Source of the DNA: Sporomusa sp. KB1
GTDB taxonomy: Bacteria > Bacillota > Negativicutes > Sporomusales > Sporomusaceae
Assembly: GCF_007830295.1 (NCBI RefSeq)
Contig: NZ_VLKC01000002.1
Coordinates: 3,155,724-3,219,723 of the forward strand
DNA length: 64,000 nucleotides
Reading direction: 5' to 3'
A program made the translations under genes and the position numbers. Below the pieces are notes generated by a model. That model had not been told where the DNA came from, did not search any database, and saw only the letters and a program-made list of their open reading frames with translations. Positions 53,063 to 62,957 of this stretch are shown here, one piece after another (the first letter of the stretch is position 1; every line of letters starts with the position of its first letter).

Positions 53063-53209
53063 TATACATTTTGTCTTGACTTACCACAACATACCAATTA
53101 TAATAAAATCTAATCCTAACAAATAACAATTATCTATTGCGCAATAATGTATGCAAAACCATCACGAAGCAAATCCTAAATGGTAGCTATAAAAAACGAG
53201 GTGATGCTA

Positions 53210-55279
53210 ATGTCTACCAAGCACGTTAACCACCTAGCGAATGAAAAGAGTCCATATTTACTACAACACGCCCACAATCCCATAGATTGGTATCCGTGGG
53301 GCGAAGAAGCGTTTGTGAAGGCTAGAGAAGAGGACAAGCCGATCTTTTTTAGTTGTGGCTATAGTACGTGCCATTGGTGCCATGTTATGGAACGCGAATC
53401 TTTTGAGGATTTGGAAGTTGCTGCGCTGCTGAACAATTATTTTGTTGCAGTCAAGGTTGACCGGGAAGAGCGGCCAGATGTCGATCACATTTATATGGCG
53501 GTGTGTCAGGCGGTGACTGGGCAGGGCGGCTGGCCGCTGACGATTGTGATGACGCCTGAGAAGAAGCCGTTTTTTGCGGGGACTTATCTGCCGAAGCATG
53601 CTATGTGGGGCAGACCGGGGCTGCTTGAAGTGTTGTCAATGCTGAAGGAACAGTGGGATCAGAACCGGGATAAAATTGAGGAGATTGGCGAAAAGCTATC
53701 CCAATCGCTACGGCCGCAGACGGTTAAACCGGAGAAGGGACAGTTGTCGCAGGCTACGCTGGAGAAGGCTTTTTCTCAGCTTTTACATGATTTTGATCCT
53801 GCTTATGGCGGGTTTGGGGCGGCGCCAAAGTTTCCAACACCGCATAATTTATTGTTTTTATTACGCTACTGGCGGCGGTCAGAGGATAAAAAAGCCATTG
53901 CTATGGTTGTAAAGACGTTGGATGCCATGAGTCGGGGCGGGATCTATGATCATCTTGGTTTTGGGTTTGCCCGGTATTCAACCGATAATAAATGGCTGGC
54001 ACCACATTTTGAAAAGATGCTTTATGATAATGCACTGTTGTGTTATGCTTATGTGGAAGCATACCAGTGTACTGCTGATCCGGATTTTGCCCGTGTTGCC
54101 GAAGAGATCATTACCTATGTCCTGCGGGATATGACTAACGCCGGAGGCGGGTTTTATTCGGCAGAGGATGCAGATTCAGAAGGCGTTGAAGGCAAGTTCT
54201 ACGTTTGGTCCCGCCAGGAGATTCTGGCGATATTGGGCCCGGAACTGGGCGAGTTATTTGCTGATGCTTACGATGTCACCCCGAATGGCAATTTTGAAGG
54301 GGAAAGCATTATAAATTTGATTGACCATGATTTATATGATTATGCTGCCAAGAATAATCTTGATATTAATGAGCTTGAGTCTCAAATGGCTGAGGCTAGG
54401 GAAAAATTATATCAGGTACGTGAGCAACGGCAACATCCGTTTAAAGATGACAAGATTTTAACTGCCTGGAATGGGCTAATGGTTGCGGCATTGGCTAAGG
54501 CTGCCAGAGTACTGCAACGCGAGGATTACACGCAGGCTGCAGAGCGGGCTGTGGAGTTTATCTTTGAGAAGCTGACTGCTGCGGATGGGAAACGACTGTT
54601 GGCACGGTACCGGGATGGTGATGCGGCTTATAAAGGTTATGTTGATGACTATGCTTTTCTGCTATGGGGTCTGCTGGAGGTTTATGAAACAACCTTTAAT
54701 CCGAAGTATTTGCGGCAGGCGATTCATATCAGCTTGGACCTTAAGGAATTGTTTTGGGACAGTGGGGATGGCGGCTTTTATTTTACCGGAAATGATAGTG
54801 AAGAACTTTTGCTGCGGCCCAAGGAAATCTATGATGGTGCTATGCCTTCAGGTAATTCTGTGGCCGCGTTGGCTTTGCTCAAACTAGCACGATTAACGGA
54901 TAACAATGAGTATAATGCGATGGTAGAAGCGATATTTACTTGTTTTAGCTCTGAAGTTACGCATTATCCCCGGGCCTATACTTTCTTTTTGCTGGCGCTT
55001 GACTATTACCTGTCAGCTCCCAGCCATATTGTTATTGCTGGGGACAAAGAAGACACTGAGGTTCAGGCTATGCTGGCGTTGGCTAGACAGCGGTTTATGC
55101 CGGAAACGACTGTTATTTATAATAATCCGGAATATCAAACCGATAATTCGGAATTAATCCCGGTAGCTGCCGGGCAAGTAGCTGTTGGTGGCCGAGCCAC
55201 TGGCTATATTTGTGAAAATTTTGCTTGTCAACGTCCGGTTCAGACTTTGGAAGAATTTAAGCAATATCTGGAAAAATAA
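53210..55279 (+). CDS. Thioredoxin-domain protein YyaL/SSP411-like (DUF255)
   Basis: 689 residues from the ATG at 53210, which follows GAGGTG; an upstream ATG at 53180 lacks a site. N-terminal thioredoxin-like DUF255 domain with [14 protein letters not shown]-type start (here [20 protein letters not shown]) and the CHWCH motif (Cys54, Cys57). An (alpha/alpha)6 glycosidase-like barrel of about 400 residues then follows ([19 protein letters not shown]). The family is widespread and its activity is unproven. Cytoplasmic, stand-alone. Confidence 0.9.
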   Translation: MSTKHVNHLANEKSPYLLQHAHNPIDWYPWGEEAFVKAREEDKPIFFSCGYSTCHWCHVMERESFEDLEVAALLNNYFVAVKVDREERPDVDHIYMAVCQAVTGQGGWPLTIVMTPEKKPFFAGTYLPKHAMWGRPGLLEVLSMLKEQWDQNRDKIEEIGEKLSQSLRPQTVKPEKGQLSQATLEKAFSQLLHDFDPAYGGFGAAPKFPTPHNLLFLLRYWRRSEDKKAIAMVVKTLDAMSRGGIYDHLGFGFARYSTDNKWLAPHFEKMLYDNALLCYAYVEAYQCTADPDFARVAEEIITYVLRDMTNAGGGFYSAEDADSEGVEGKFYVWSRQEILAILGPELGELFADAYDVTPNGNFEGESIINLIDHDLYDYAAKNNLDINELESQMAEAREKLYQVREQRQHPFKDDKILTAWNGLMVAALAKAARVLQREDYTQAAERAVEFIFEKLTAADGKRLLARYRDGDAAYKGYVDDYAFLLWGLLEVYETTFNPKYLRQAIHISLDLKELFWDSGDGGFYFTGNDSEELLLRPKEIYDGAMPSGNSVAALALLKLARLTDNNEYNAMVEAIFTCFSSEVTHYPRAYTFFLLALDYYLSAPSHIVIAGDKEDTEVQAMLALARQRFMPETTVIYNNPEYQTDNSELIPVAAGQVAVGGRATGYICENFACQRPVQTLEEFKQYLEK

Positions 55280-55282
55280 TGC

Positions 55283-55343
55283 GTTTCAGCATAGCTGAAA
55301 CATCGTTTGTTCAGGTGGGGAGTCTACTCCAGATGAACAAACG
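55283..55343 (+). terminator. Two hairpins after the YyaL-like gene
   Basis: GTTTCAGC/GCTGAAAC with a three-base loop (55283-55301), then CGTTTGTTCA (55304-55313) with TGAACAAACG (55334-55343). No T-run. They may form a 3' protective or terminating structure. Confidence 0.55.
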
Positions 55344-55468
55344 CTGCCTGTAGAGGCGGGAGTCTTGACTCGCGTACTAAGATTAAGATAAAAATGAGTA
55401 ATAAATATTAGTTAGATAACGCTAAAATTTGTTATTCGAAAGTTAAAAAGGGAAAGGGGCAAATACAA

Positions 55469-55981
55469 ATGATTAGTGTAAAATTACAAAAAGCAGTTAA
55501 TGACCAAATTCAAGCGGAAATGTATTCAGCAAATCTTTATTTGGCTATGTCTGGCTACTGTATGTCTAAAGGTCTGAAGGGGTTTGCTAATTGGCTGCGG
55601 GTACAGTACCAGGAGGAAACTATGCATGCGCTGAAGTTTGTTGATTATATACTCGCGCGTGGTGGTGAGCTTGAACTTAAGGAAATTGATGCTGCGCCGA
55701 CTGACTTTGGCAAGCCGGTTGATGTTTTTTCAAAAGTATTAGCTCACGAAGAGCATGTTACAGATCTCATTAATAAGCTTCACGAAGTAGCTGTTGAGGA
55801 AAAAGATGTTGCTGCTCAAATCTTCATACAATGGTTTGTGACTGAACAGGTGGAGGAAGAGTCTACTACTAGTGGAATTCTTGAACAACTTAAAATGGTT
55901 GGTGATAAAAGCTCGGGGTTATTCTATTTGGATAAAGAATTAGCTACCAGAACGTATCAGCCGCCTGCAGCTAATGCGTAA
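55469..55981 (+). CDS. ftnA: Bacterial non-haem ferritin
   Basis: 170 residues, ATG after GGAAAGGGG. Four-helix bundle with ferroxidase residues Glu17, Glu50 and His53 (RVQYQEETMHA), and further ligands in LAHEEHVTDLINKL and the QWFVTEQVEEES helix. It forms a 24-subunit cage that oxidises Fe2+ and stores it in the cytoplasm. No Fur box was seen. It ends at a strong terminator. Together with the catalase it points to oxidative/iron stress handling. Confidence 0.93.
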   Translation: MISVKLQKAVNDQIQAEMYSANLYLAMSGYCMSKGLKGFANWLRVQYQEETMHALKFVDYILARGGELELKEIDAAPTDFGKPVDVFSKVLAHEEHVTDLINKLHEVAVEEKDVAAQIFIQWFVTEQVEEESTTSGILEQLKMVGDKSSGLFYLDKELATRTYQPPAANA

Positions 55982-56023
55982 TTAAAAGAGGTATTTTGTC
56001 CAGATTGTTTACCATAATTTTGG

Positions 56024-56054
56024 AAATCCTGTCATAAATGGCAGGATTTTTTTT
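56024..56054 (+). terminator. Terminator after ferritin
   Basis: AAATCCTG (56024-56031) pairs with CAGGATTT (56042-56049), then an eight-base T-run. Confidence 0.88.
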
Positions 56055-56143
56055 ATGTTTAGAGAATTTCCTTAATTACGCCAAAAAAAATGCGATATAT
56101 ATTATAGTGGTACTTTGCCTACAGGTTATAGGGAGGGCTTTCA

Positions 56144-56929
56144 TTGGAAAAATCAACAGTTATTGGTGTAGTAATGGGTATTGTGGCCGTTAGTGTCGGT
56201 ATGGTGCTTAAGGGCGCTAGTCTGACGGCTCTGATAAACCCCGCAGCATTTTTAATTATTATTGTTGGTACAGCGGCTGCGTTACTTAATGCATTCCCGA
56301 TGGATCAAATCAAGAACTTTCCGGTATTATGCAAAAAATTGGTTAAAAAGGATGAGCATATTTCTAAATCTGATTTACTAACCTTGTTTGTCGAATTGTC
56401 TCAAGTTGCCAGGCGGGAAGGTATTCTTGCCTTAGAGAGCAGGTTGGAAGAAATTCATGATCCATTTTTGAAAAATGGTATGAGTATGGTTATTGACGGT
56501 ATGGATGTTGATTTTGTTAGGGATGTACTTGATGCGGATATTGAGGCCATGGAAGAACGCCACCGCTCAGGGGCGCTCATTTTTGCCCAGGCTGGTATGT
56601 ATGCGCCTACGCTCGGTGTTTTGGGTGCGGTAATTGGCCTGATTGCGGCTCTCGGCAACCTAAACGATATAGAAGCGTTAGGGCATGCGATTGCTGCCGC
56701 GTTCGTTGCAACTTTGCTTGGTATATTTACCGGGTATGTGCTTTGGCATCCATTTGCTAATAAACTTAAGTTAGTATCCAAAGATGAAGTGGAATTAAAG
56801 CGAATGATGGTTGAAGGCATACTATCGCTACAAGCCGGTGATTCACCAATGGCTATTGAGTCCAAGCTGCTGGTATTTATTCCGCAGAAGGTTCGGGACT
56901 TATTAAAGCCTAAACCGGAGGGTAAATAA
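56144..56929 (+). CDS. motA: Flagellar motor stator protein MotA
   Basis: 261 residues from a TTG start after AGGGAGGG. Four membrane helices: the first two near 5-50 (with INPAAFLIIIVGTAAALLNA), the last two near 150-200 (AGMYAPTLGVLGAVIGLIAAL with the conserved Pro, and HAIAAAFVATLLGIFTGYVLW). A cytoplasmic loop has DFVRDVLDADIEAMEERHRS. It forms the ion-conducting stator with MotB, whose gene overlaps by one base. Confidence 0.93.
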   Translation: MEKSTVIGVVMGIVAVSVGMVLKGASLTALINPAAFLIIIVGTAAALLNAFPMDQIKNFPVLCKKLVKKDEHISKSDLLTLFVELSQVARREGILALESRLEEIHDPFLKNGMSMVIDGMDVDFVRDVLDADIEAMEERHRSGALIFAQAGMYAPTLGVLGAVIGLIAALGNLNDIEALGHAIAAAFVATLLGIFTGYVLWHPFANKLKLVSKDEVELKRMMVEGILSLQAGDSPMAIESKLLVFIPQKVRDLLKPKPEGK

Positions 56930-57702
56930 TGAGTAGAAAGAAAAAAAAAGAGTATCATGAGGAACATGCGGATGAGACTTGGCTGGTTCCTTACTCTGAT
57001 ATTTTGACATTGCTCTTGGCATTGTTTATTGTACTGTTTGCTTCCGCTCAGGTTGATTCGAAAAAATTTGATCAGATAAAAGCTTCATTTAATGTAGCGT
57101 TTAGTGGTAGTCCGGCATTGCTGGACAACCCTAAACCGCCTCAGCCGGAAAATGGCAGTCAGGCTCCACCGATACCGTATTTACCGACTGTTATAGATGC
57201 GGGTGCGACTAATGAAAAGAAGGCTTATATGCAGGAAACAGCTCAGTTGGTTGAGACTAAGAAGAAACTGGATAAATATATTGCCGAAAATGGGTTAGGC
57301 AATGACTTGGTAACCTTGCTGACTGATGATGGGTTGATGATTCGAATTAAAGATACAGCATTATTTCCATCAGGAAGTGCAACGCTTAGACCGGAATCAC
57401 GCCGCTTTGGTGAACAGATAGCCAAACTTTTGCAGCCGCTTACACAAAAAGTTACGGTGTCAGGGCATACGGATATTATTCCAATAAATACCAGTGAATT
57501 TCCTTCTAACTGGGAACTAAGTTCCCGGCGTGGGGTAAATTTCATGAGATTTTTGCTGGCTCAGGATACCGGACTTAAGGCAGAACGGTTTAGTGCTACC
57601 GGTTACGGTGAATACCGGCCTATTGCCAGCAATAATACGGAAGAAGGCCGGGCGGCTAACCGGCGGGTTGAGATCCTTATCCAGCGTAACTACCGGCCAT
57701 AG
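56929..57702 (+). CDS. motB: Flagellar motor stator protein MotB
   Basis: 257 residues. A short cytoplasmic N-terminus, then one helix with the ion-carrying Asp (WLVPYSDILTLLLALFIVLF). A plug/linker rich in Pro (DNPKPPQPENGSQAPPIPYL) follows, then an OmpA-type peptidoglycan-binding domain (VSGHTDIIPINTSEFPSNWE, NRRVEILIQRN). It anchors the stator to the cell wall. The ion (H+ or Na+) is not certain from sequence. Translationally coupled to motA (TAATG). A terminator follows. Confidence 0.93.
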   Translation: MSRKKKKEYHEEHADETWLVPYSDILTLLLALFIVLFASAQVDSKKFDQIKASFNVAFSGSPALLDNPKPPQPENGSQAPPIPYLPTVIDAGATNEKKAYMQETAQLVETKKKLDKYIAENGLGNDLVTLLTDDGLMIRIKDTALFPSGSATLRPESRRFGEQIAKLLQPLTQKVTVSGHTDIIPINTSEFPSNWELSSRRGVNFMRFLLAQDTGLKAERFSATGYGEYRPIASNNTEEGRAANRRVEILIQRNYRP

Positions 57703-57774
57703 AAAATAGTTGATGATTTCAAAGTTGCTTGTCGTCAGGAAACTATTGCAACAAGTAAATAATTGGTTTATGCT

Positions 57775-57804
57775 AAATGAGGCAGTTATATGGCCTCATT
57801 TTTA
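57775..57804 (+). terminator. Terminator after motAB
   Basis: ATGAGGC (57777-57783) pairs with GCCTCAT (57793-57799), then TTTTTAAT. Confidence 0.8.
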
Positions 57805-57934
57805 ATTTGTAAGACAATTTTTGCTATAATTTTCTTGCCTATAGGGACAAACAACATTATAATGACTTATGTTTACCTTGGGATATAATATAGGTATTGG
57901 ATAAGATAGAGTTCAGCGAAGGAGAACCAATACT

Positions 57935-58351
57935 GTGGTTTTTAAAATGTTTGCCAAGTTTTCTGTAATTGGGCTGTCTGGTGTGGGCGTCAATATGGCC
58001 GTATATGTCCCGCTAATGGCGATGGGTATAAGCTATATGACTGCGGCGGTGTTATCGTTTTTGGCGGCTGTTACCAATAATTTTATCTGGAATCTGCTGT
58101 GGACCTTTAAAGGCAGGGCGCTTGATAAGAGTTTGCGGCGCAAGTATATTTTATTTGTGGCTTGTAGTATTATTAATTTACTTGTCAATTTGGCAATTTT
58201 AAAGGTCTTGGTTGAACAAGTTAGCATTAATGCGATGGTTGCCCAACTTATTGCCATTGCTGCGACCGGGGTTCTTAATTTTGCGCTTAATTATGCAATT
58301 ACGTTTAATGACAGACGCGGCAAGCGCGAGGAGGCAGCAACTACCCTATGA
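57935..58351 (+). CDS. GtrA-family membrane protein
   Basis: 138 residues, GTG start after GGAG (an ATG at 57947 is also in frame). Four helices with GtrA marks: FSVIGLSGVGVNMAVYVPLM and AAVTNNFIWNLLWTFKG, ending ALNYAITFNDRR. GtrA proteins are thought to flip polyprenol-phosphate sugars across the cytoplasmic membrane. Its stop overlaps the next gene, a polyprenol-phosphate glycosyltransferase, exactly the partner expected. First gene of a five-gene envelope operon. Confidence 0.9.
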   Translation: MVFKMFAKFSVIGLSGVGVNMAVYVPLMAMGISYMTAAVLSFLAAVTNNFIWNLLWTFKGRALDKSLRRKYILFVACSIINLLVNLAILKVLVEQVSINAMVAQLIAIAATGVLNFALNYAITFNDRRGKREEAATTL

Positions 58352-59088
58352 AACTTGTAATTATTCCAACTTATAATGAGAAAAATAATATTAGGGATTT
58401 ATTAGGTCTGGTTTATAAGTATGCTCCCGATAGCCACGTTTTGGTGGTTGACGACGGATCGCCGGACGGTACGGGTGATTTGATCGAAACCCTTATGGCA
58501 AGTGAATATCAGGGACGTCTATTTATTTTAAAACGTTTAGGCAAGCTAGGCTTGGGTACTGCTTATATTGCTGGTTTTAAATGGGCGCTAGAACGGGACT
58601 ATGAGTTTATTTTTGAAATGGATGCAGATTTTTCGCATAATCCCAAGTACTTGCCTGAATTTTTGACAGCTATTACTGATTGTGATGTTGTTTTGGGCAG
58701 CCGTTATGTTGTTGGCGGTGGTGTAACTAACTGGAGTCTGTTTCGCCGTTTTATCAGTCTTGGCGGCAGTTTGTACTCCCGTACTATTCTCAGCTTGCCC
58801 TTTCATGATCTTACTGGTGGCTTTAAGTGCTTTCGTCGCAAGGTCCTGGAAACAATTAACCTTGACGATGTTAAGTCAAACGGGTATTCTTTTCAGATAG
58901 AGATGACATATCGAGCCTTCTTATTAGGCTTTACAATTAAAGAGGTTCCTATTATATTTGAAGAACGGGCGGAAGGTCAATCTAAGATGTCTTCGTCTAT
59001 CTTTCGGGAAGCGATATGGATGGTGCTTAAGCTCAGAGCGGCCCAAGCAAGTATGAAAGCTGCCCGGATCAAGCCGATTAAGCCCTAA
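58348..59088 (+). CDS. Polyprenol-phosphate glycosyltransferase (DPM1-like, GT2)
   Basis: 246 residues, ATG overlapping the GtrA stop, AGGAGG upstream. GT-A fold: IIPTYNEKNNIRDLL, VVDDGSPDGTGDLI, EMDADFSHNPKYLP (DxD-type) and LTGGFKCFRRKVLE. No C-terminal membrane helices, like the soluble dolichol-phosphate mannose synthase type. It transfers a sugar from a nucleotide donor to a polyprenol phosphate at the inner face of the membrane, for use by the GT39-like enzyme next in the operon. Confidence 0.92.
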   Translation: MKLVIIPTYNEKNNIRDLLGLVYKYAPDSHVLVVDDGSPDGTGDLIETLMASEYQGRLFILKRLGKLGLGTAYIAGFKWALERDYEFIFEMDADFSHNPKYLPEFLTAITDCDVVLGSRYVVGGGVTNWSLFRRFISLGGSLYSRTILSLPFHDLTGGFKCFRRKVLETINLDDVKSNGYSFQIEMTYRAFLLGFTIKEVPIIFEERAEGQSKMSSSIFREAIWMVLKLRAAQASMKAARIKPIKP

Positions 59089-59099
59089 AGGAGATTTCT

Positions 59100-60653
59100 A
59101 TGCCGATTATTTTCTCGCCGTTTAGTGCGGTATGGCTGATTATTATTGCCGGCTTTGTGGTACGACTGGCATTAGGTGCAACCATTGGCCTGGGAGTTGA
59201 TGAGACCTATGTCACAGCCGTTGCCAGGCAGTTAAGCCTAAGCTATTTTGATCATCCGCCGCTACATTTATGGATAATTTGGTTGACGACATATGTAACT
59301 GGCAGTGAGAATCCAGCGATTTTGCGCTTGCCGTTTATTATATTGTTTGCGGGGACGACTTGGCTTTCGTACCGGCTTGCTGCCAGACTGTTTAGTGAAT
59401 GGGCTGGTGTGTGGGCAGCGCTGCTGCTTACTGTCTCAGCTGTGTTTGGCTTGACTGGCGGTGGTTGGTTATTGCCTGATGGTCCGCTGATGTTTTGCAT
59501 GATGGTTGTAGTTTACTTACTCAGTCATCTGTTTTTCCCGCCAGACCGCGGTCAATCGTTAGCTTTGTGGCTGGTTGCCGGGGTGTTTTTAGGGCTGGGG
59601 CTTTTGAGTAAATATCATGCGGTGCTGTTAGTCGTTGGTTTATTTATTTACTTAATCACCAGCCGGGATCGTCGTTGGGTCCTGGCAACATCAGGGCCGT
59701 ATCTGGCTGTTAGTATCGCTTTTGTCATTTTTTCTCCTGTGTTGATTTGGAATGCTCAGCATGACTGGGTTTCTTTTGTGTTTCAAGGTAGCCGTGGGGC
59801 AGTTAGCGGGTTTTATCCAGGCAAGATGCTTGCTAATATTGCCGGACAGGCAGTGTGGGTACTGCCGTGGATTTGGCTGCCGCTTATCTGGCAGTTTGTC
59901 AAAGGAATTAGCCGTGGTCCTGCCAGGTCGAGGTTTAGTGGGTTGCAGGATAAACGCTGGTTTTTGTGTTGTCTGGCTTCAGGGCCGATCCTATTATTCA
60001 CTATTGCACCTTTATGGGGAGCACAGGGACTTTTCCATTGGCAGGCACCAGGATATTTATTGGTGTTTCCGCTCTTGGGTCAAGCTGTTGCTGGCTGGCT
60101 TCAGTTTGGTCGTCGCTCAGTGCGTAGCTGGCTGATTTTCTCCGTTACTATTTTTGTTATTATTGCTATTGTTTTGGGGAGTCATACGGCTAATGGCTGG
60201 ATAAAGACGGCAAAACCAGACTGGTTTACTCAGGGTGATCCTTCCTGGGAGGCGCTTAATTGGACAAGTTTGCCGGAAAGTCTGGCAGAACGCGGCTTTT
60301 TGGACAGTTCACTTACGGTAGAGTTTCTTATTGCAAGACATTGGATTGATGCGGGTAAGATTGATTACGTTATGGGTGGTACGCTGCCACTTTTATGTCT
60401 GACAAATGAACCGCATCACTTTGCCTTTATGCATAATCCTGCCGATTTCTCAGGTAAGAATGCTTTGATTATTGGCCAGCAGAATATGGTTGATGTCCCC
60501 AAAGAGCTGGCTCCGTACTTTGAGACGATAGAGTTTAAGGGCAATGTTCCTATTTACCGTCAGGGGCAGCCTCAATTTGATGTAGCAGTTTTTTATGGAC
60601 GAAATTTTAACGGACAGTATCCTTTACCATACGGCTTTAGCGGCAATAAGTAA
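59100..60653 (+). CDS. GT39/ArnT-like membrane glycosyltransferase
   Basis: 517 residues, ATG after AAGGAG. About ten to eleven helices. The first periplasmic loop holds the acidic motif (GLGVDETYVTAVARQLSLSY FDHPPLHLW, split here) typical of the PMT/ArnT superfamily, which takes sugars from polyprenol phosphate and puts them on lipid A, other lipids or proteins. A soluble C-terminal region (about 385-510) follows. Operon context with a lipid phosphatase and LptF/G suggests an LPS lipid A or glycolipid acceptor. Confidence 0.88.
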   Translation: MPIIFSPFSAVWLIIIAGFVVRLALGATIGLGVDETYVTAVARQLSLSYFDHPPLHLWIIWLTTYVTGSENPAILRLPFIILFAGTTWLSYRLAARLFSEWAGVWAALLLTVSAVFGLTGGGWLLPDGPLMFCMMVVVYLLSHLFFPPDRGQSLALWLVAGVFLGLGLLSKYHAVLLVVGLFIYLITSRDRRWVLATSGPYLAVSIAFVIFSPVLIWNAQHDWVSFVFQGSRGAVSGFYPGKMLANIAGQAVWVLPWIWLPLIWQFVKGISRGPARSRFSGLQDKRWFLCCLASGPILLFTIAPLWGAQGLFHWQAPGYLLVFPLLGQAVAGWLQFGRRSVRSWLIFSVTIFVIIAIVLGSHTANGWIKTAKPDWFTQGDPSWEALNWTSLPESLAERGFLDSSLTVEFLIARHWIDAGKIDYVMGGTLPLLCLTNEPHHFAFMHNPADFSGKNALIIGQQNMVDVPKELAPYFETIEFKGNVPIYRQGQPQFDVAVFYGRNFNGQYPLPYGFSGNK

Positions 60654-60667
60654 TGGAGGTACTTATC

Positions 60668-61258
60668 TTGAAAGAGAATGCTATGGTTTCCAGCCGCAAT
60701 AGTCTTTTGTTTCAAAACATGAGGTTTGCGGCTATTGTTGGCCTGGTTATGATTTTAATTGCTTTTACGGTTAGCCAAAGCGGCATGAATGAGATTTTAA
60801 TTGTCGCCAACTTATTTAGTGGTATTGGCAATGATGTGTTTTTGGTTCTTAGTAATGCGATTTTGTTTTGGGTGGCCTATAAAAAAAAGTGTAAAAGCCT
60901 TTTTTATCTGGTGATCAAAGTAGATGCTGCGGTATGGTTGATTGTTCATTTGCTCAAATATATTGATTTAGGTGAATGGTCCCTGCGGCCTAATGGTATT
61001 CCAAGTGGTTTTCCCAGTGGGCATACTACCCATGCTTTTGCCATGGCATTTTTGTTATCTGTATTTTATCCGCGGCTGTCCTGGCTGTGGTATGGCTGCG
61101 CAGTAGTTATTTCCTGGTCACGGATCGAAACAAGTTCTCATACGGGTTTGCAAGTAACAGCCGGCGTTATTTTTGGTATAGGTTTGGCTTGGTTTGCGGT
61201 AAATCATTGGCTTAAGCAGCATGATTCATTTATCTTACCAGAAAGGACAATGTCGTGA
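60668..61258 (+). CDS. PAP2-family membrane lipid phosphatase
   Basis: About 196 residues. The TTG at 60668 has GGAGG eight bases upstream; the ATG at 60653, overlapping the previous stop, is the alternative. Five to six helices with PAP2 motifs: LKYIDLGEWSLRP, IPSGFPSGHTTHAFAMA (SGH) and SRIETSSHTGLQVTAG (His). Likely acts on undecaprenyl pyrophosphate or on lipid A phosphates outside the inner membrane. In this operon it could free a phosphate for glycosylation or recycle the carrier. Confidence 0.87.
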   Translation: MKENAMVSSRNSLLFQNMRFAAIVGLVMILIAFTVSQSGMNEILIVANLFSGIGNDVFLVLSNAILFWVAYKKKCKSLFYLVIKVDAAVWLIVHLLKYIDLGEWSLRPNGIPSGFPSGHTTHAFAMAFLLSVFYPRLSWLWYGCAVVISWSRIETSSHTGLQVTAGVIFGIGLAWFAVNHWLKQHDSFILPERTMS

Positions 61259-62340
61259 GAATACTAGATAAGTACATTATTACTGAGTTGATGTGGCCGT
61301 TTATCTTTGGGGTTTGCGCATTTTCCAGTATGTTTATCGGTGGCGGCACAATGTATCGAATTGCGCAGTATATTAGTAAATTTGGTGCATCAACGGCTGT
61401 TATTGCCAAATTGTTTATCTACAGTTTGCCTGGGGTTATTGTGCTGACATTTCCCATGTCCACCTTGCTGGCAACGCTATTATGTTACGGCAGGTTGTCT
61501 GCTTCTTCTGAGCTTATTGCGATGCGGGCAGCGGGACTCAGTTTTTATCGGCTGACGGCGCCTGTTTTAATTACGGCGTTTTTTATTAGCACGTTTGCTG
61601 TAGTCTTTAATGAAACTGTGGTTCCTGCAGCTACTGAGGCCTATAATGCAACTATCAATACTGAGATTAAAGGCAATACCCGGCCCAAAAGTCAGGAACA
61701 TATGGTGATATTGGAAAAATCCAAGGACGGTATTGGGCGTCTGACTTATGCCCGCCGCTATGATGAGACTACTGCGGTTATGCAACTGGTAACTGTTCAG
61801 GAATTTGAAAATAACCGTCCAGTGCGTATCGAGACTGCTGATACGGCAGTTCGCTATGATGGGGGCATGGCTCTTACAAATGGTGCTATCCAGGATATTG
61901 TATCATCTGATAGTACTACTAGAACCATGTTTTTCAACCAGCAGTATCTGCCTGTTGAAAATAAAACTGCTAAGGTATCACAGCAAAAAAACAGCGATGA
62001 AATGACAATTCGCGAACTAAAGCGTGCTGCCGCCAAACTGCCTGATAGTGAGCGAAAAAAAAATGTTTACTTGGTAGAATTGCATAAACGGGCTGCTATT
62101 CCGTCAGCTTGTCTGTTTTTCGCTCTCGTTGGCGCACCCTTGGCATTAAGCTCGCCGCGGGCCAGTTCGGCAAGTGGGCTGGGTTATAGTATTATTATCA
62201 TTTTTTTGTATTATATTGTTATGACTATCGGTACAACTATGGGGCAAAATGGTGTTCTACCGGCGATGCTTGCCGCATGGCTGCCTAATATTGCGGCACT
62301 TGTGCCAGGCTTATATCTGTTGCGCCGCGCTGCTATGTAG
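61255..62340 (+). CDS. LptF/LptG-family LPS export permease
   Basis: 361 residues from a GTG overlapping the PAP2 stop. Three N-terminal helices (MRILDKYIITELMWPFIFGV is the family start), a periplasmic beta-jellyroll (about 130-265) and three C-terminal helices (HKRAAIPSACLFFALVGAPLAL is a conserved motif). With LptB it extracts LPS from the inner membrane. It is direct evidence for an outer membrane. Only one permease gene is here, so it may pair with one elsewhere or act as a homodimer. Confidence 0.92.
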   Translation: MRILDKYIITELMWPFIFGVCAFSSMFIGGGTMYRIAQYISKFGASTAVIAKLFIYSLPGVIVLTFPMSTLLATLLCYGRLSASSELIAMRAAGLSFYRLTAPVLITAFFISTFAVVFNETVVPAATEAYNATINTEIKGNTRPKSQEHMVILEKSKDGIGRLTYARRYDETTAVMQLVTVQEFENNRPVRIETADTAVRYDGGMALTNGAIQDIVSSDSTTRTMFFNQQYLPVENKTAKVSQQKNSDEMTIRELKRAAAKLPDSERKKNVYLVELHKRAAIPSACLFFALVGAPLALSSPRASSASGLGYSIIIIFLYYIVMTIGTTMGQNGVLPAMLAAWLPNIAALVPGLYLLRRAAM

Positions 62341-62540
62341 TGGGGCGATGAGCTGAGGCTATAATAATAACAGAGTAGTAAACAAGGTGGGATTACCACG
62401 CTATGTTCGCAATGACCAAGAGGGAGATGGCTGTCTTCTTGTTAGTGGCACATGGTTGTGAAGTAGTCTCGCTTTTTTCTATTTGGTTTTTAAAAAAATT
62501 AGTATATAATTATAGTTGTAATTTTGTGGCAGGTGATGAC
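62341..62540. other. Gap between the envelope operon and acpS
   Basis: 200 bases. TAAAAAAATTAGTATATAATT (62491-62511) includes TATAAT and probably holds the acpS promoter. The frame running through here into acpS (from 62403) has no ribosome site and no homology. Confidence 0.4.
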
Positions 62541-62957
62541 ATGGTTATTGGTATTGGCATTGATATTATTGAGATAAAGCGGATCAAGGCGGCTATTGCC
62601 CGCGATTCATTTATAAAACGAGTATTTACGGCTGATGAAGCGGCTTACTGCTCTAGCCGTGGTGTACAGCAGGCGGCTTCGTTTGCTGCACGATTTGCTG
62701 CTAAAGAAGCAGTAGCCAAAGCACTTGGCTGTGGTTTTGCCGGCGGGAGTATCCGGGATATTGAAGTTATCGTCAGAGATGGTGGTAAGCCGGGGATTAT
62801 TTTACATGGTAGTTTTGCTGTATTAGCTGCCAAGCTAGGTGTTACCGGCCTACATATTTCGTTGACACATGCCCAAGAATATGCGGCCGCACAGGCGGTT
62901 TTAGAGGGAGGAAAAAGTGATGAAAGCAGCAACAGCGGCGGAAATGCGGGAGATTGA
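62541..62957 (+). CDS. acpS: Holo-[acyl-carrier-protein] synthase
   Basis: 138 residues from the ATG at 62541 (AGGTGATG upstream). MVIGIGIDIIEIKRIKAAI carries the metal Asp, and FAARFAAKEAVAKALGCG the second conserved motif with Glu. It transfers the 4'-phosphopantetheine of coenzyme A to acyl carrier protein in the cytoplasm. The C-terminal 15 residues (GGKSDESSNSGGNAGD) are an extension that overlaps the nnr gene by 38 bases. Confidence 0.93.
   Translation: MVIGIGIDIIEIKRIKAAIARDSFIKRVFTADEAAYCSSRGVQQAASFAARFAAKEAVAKALGCGFAGGSIRDIEVIVRDGGKPGIILHGSFAVLAAKLGVTGLHISLTHAQEYAAAQAVLEGGKSDESSNSGGNAGD

Noticed and set aside
62403-62540. N-terminal extension of acpS
   Set aside because: AcpS proteins start MxxGxGxDI; the ATG at 62541 has AGGTGATG upstream, while the extension has no ribosome site and contains a TATAAT promoter-like sequence.
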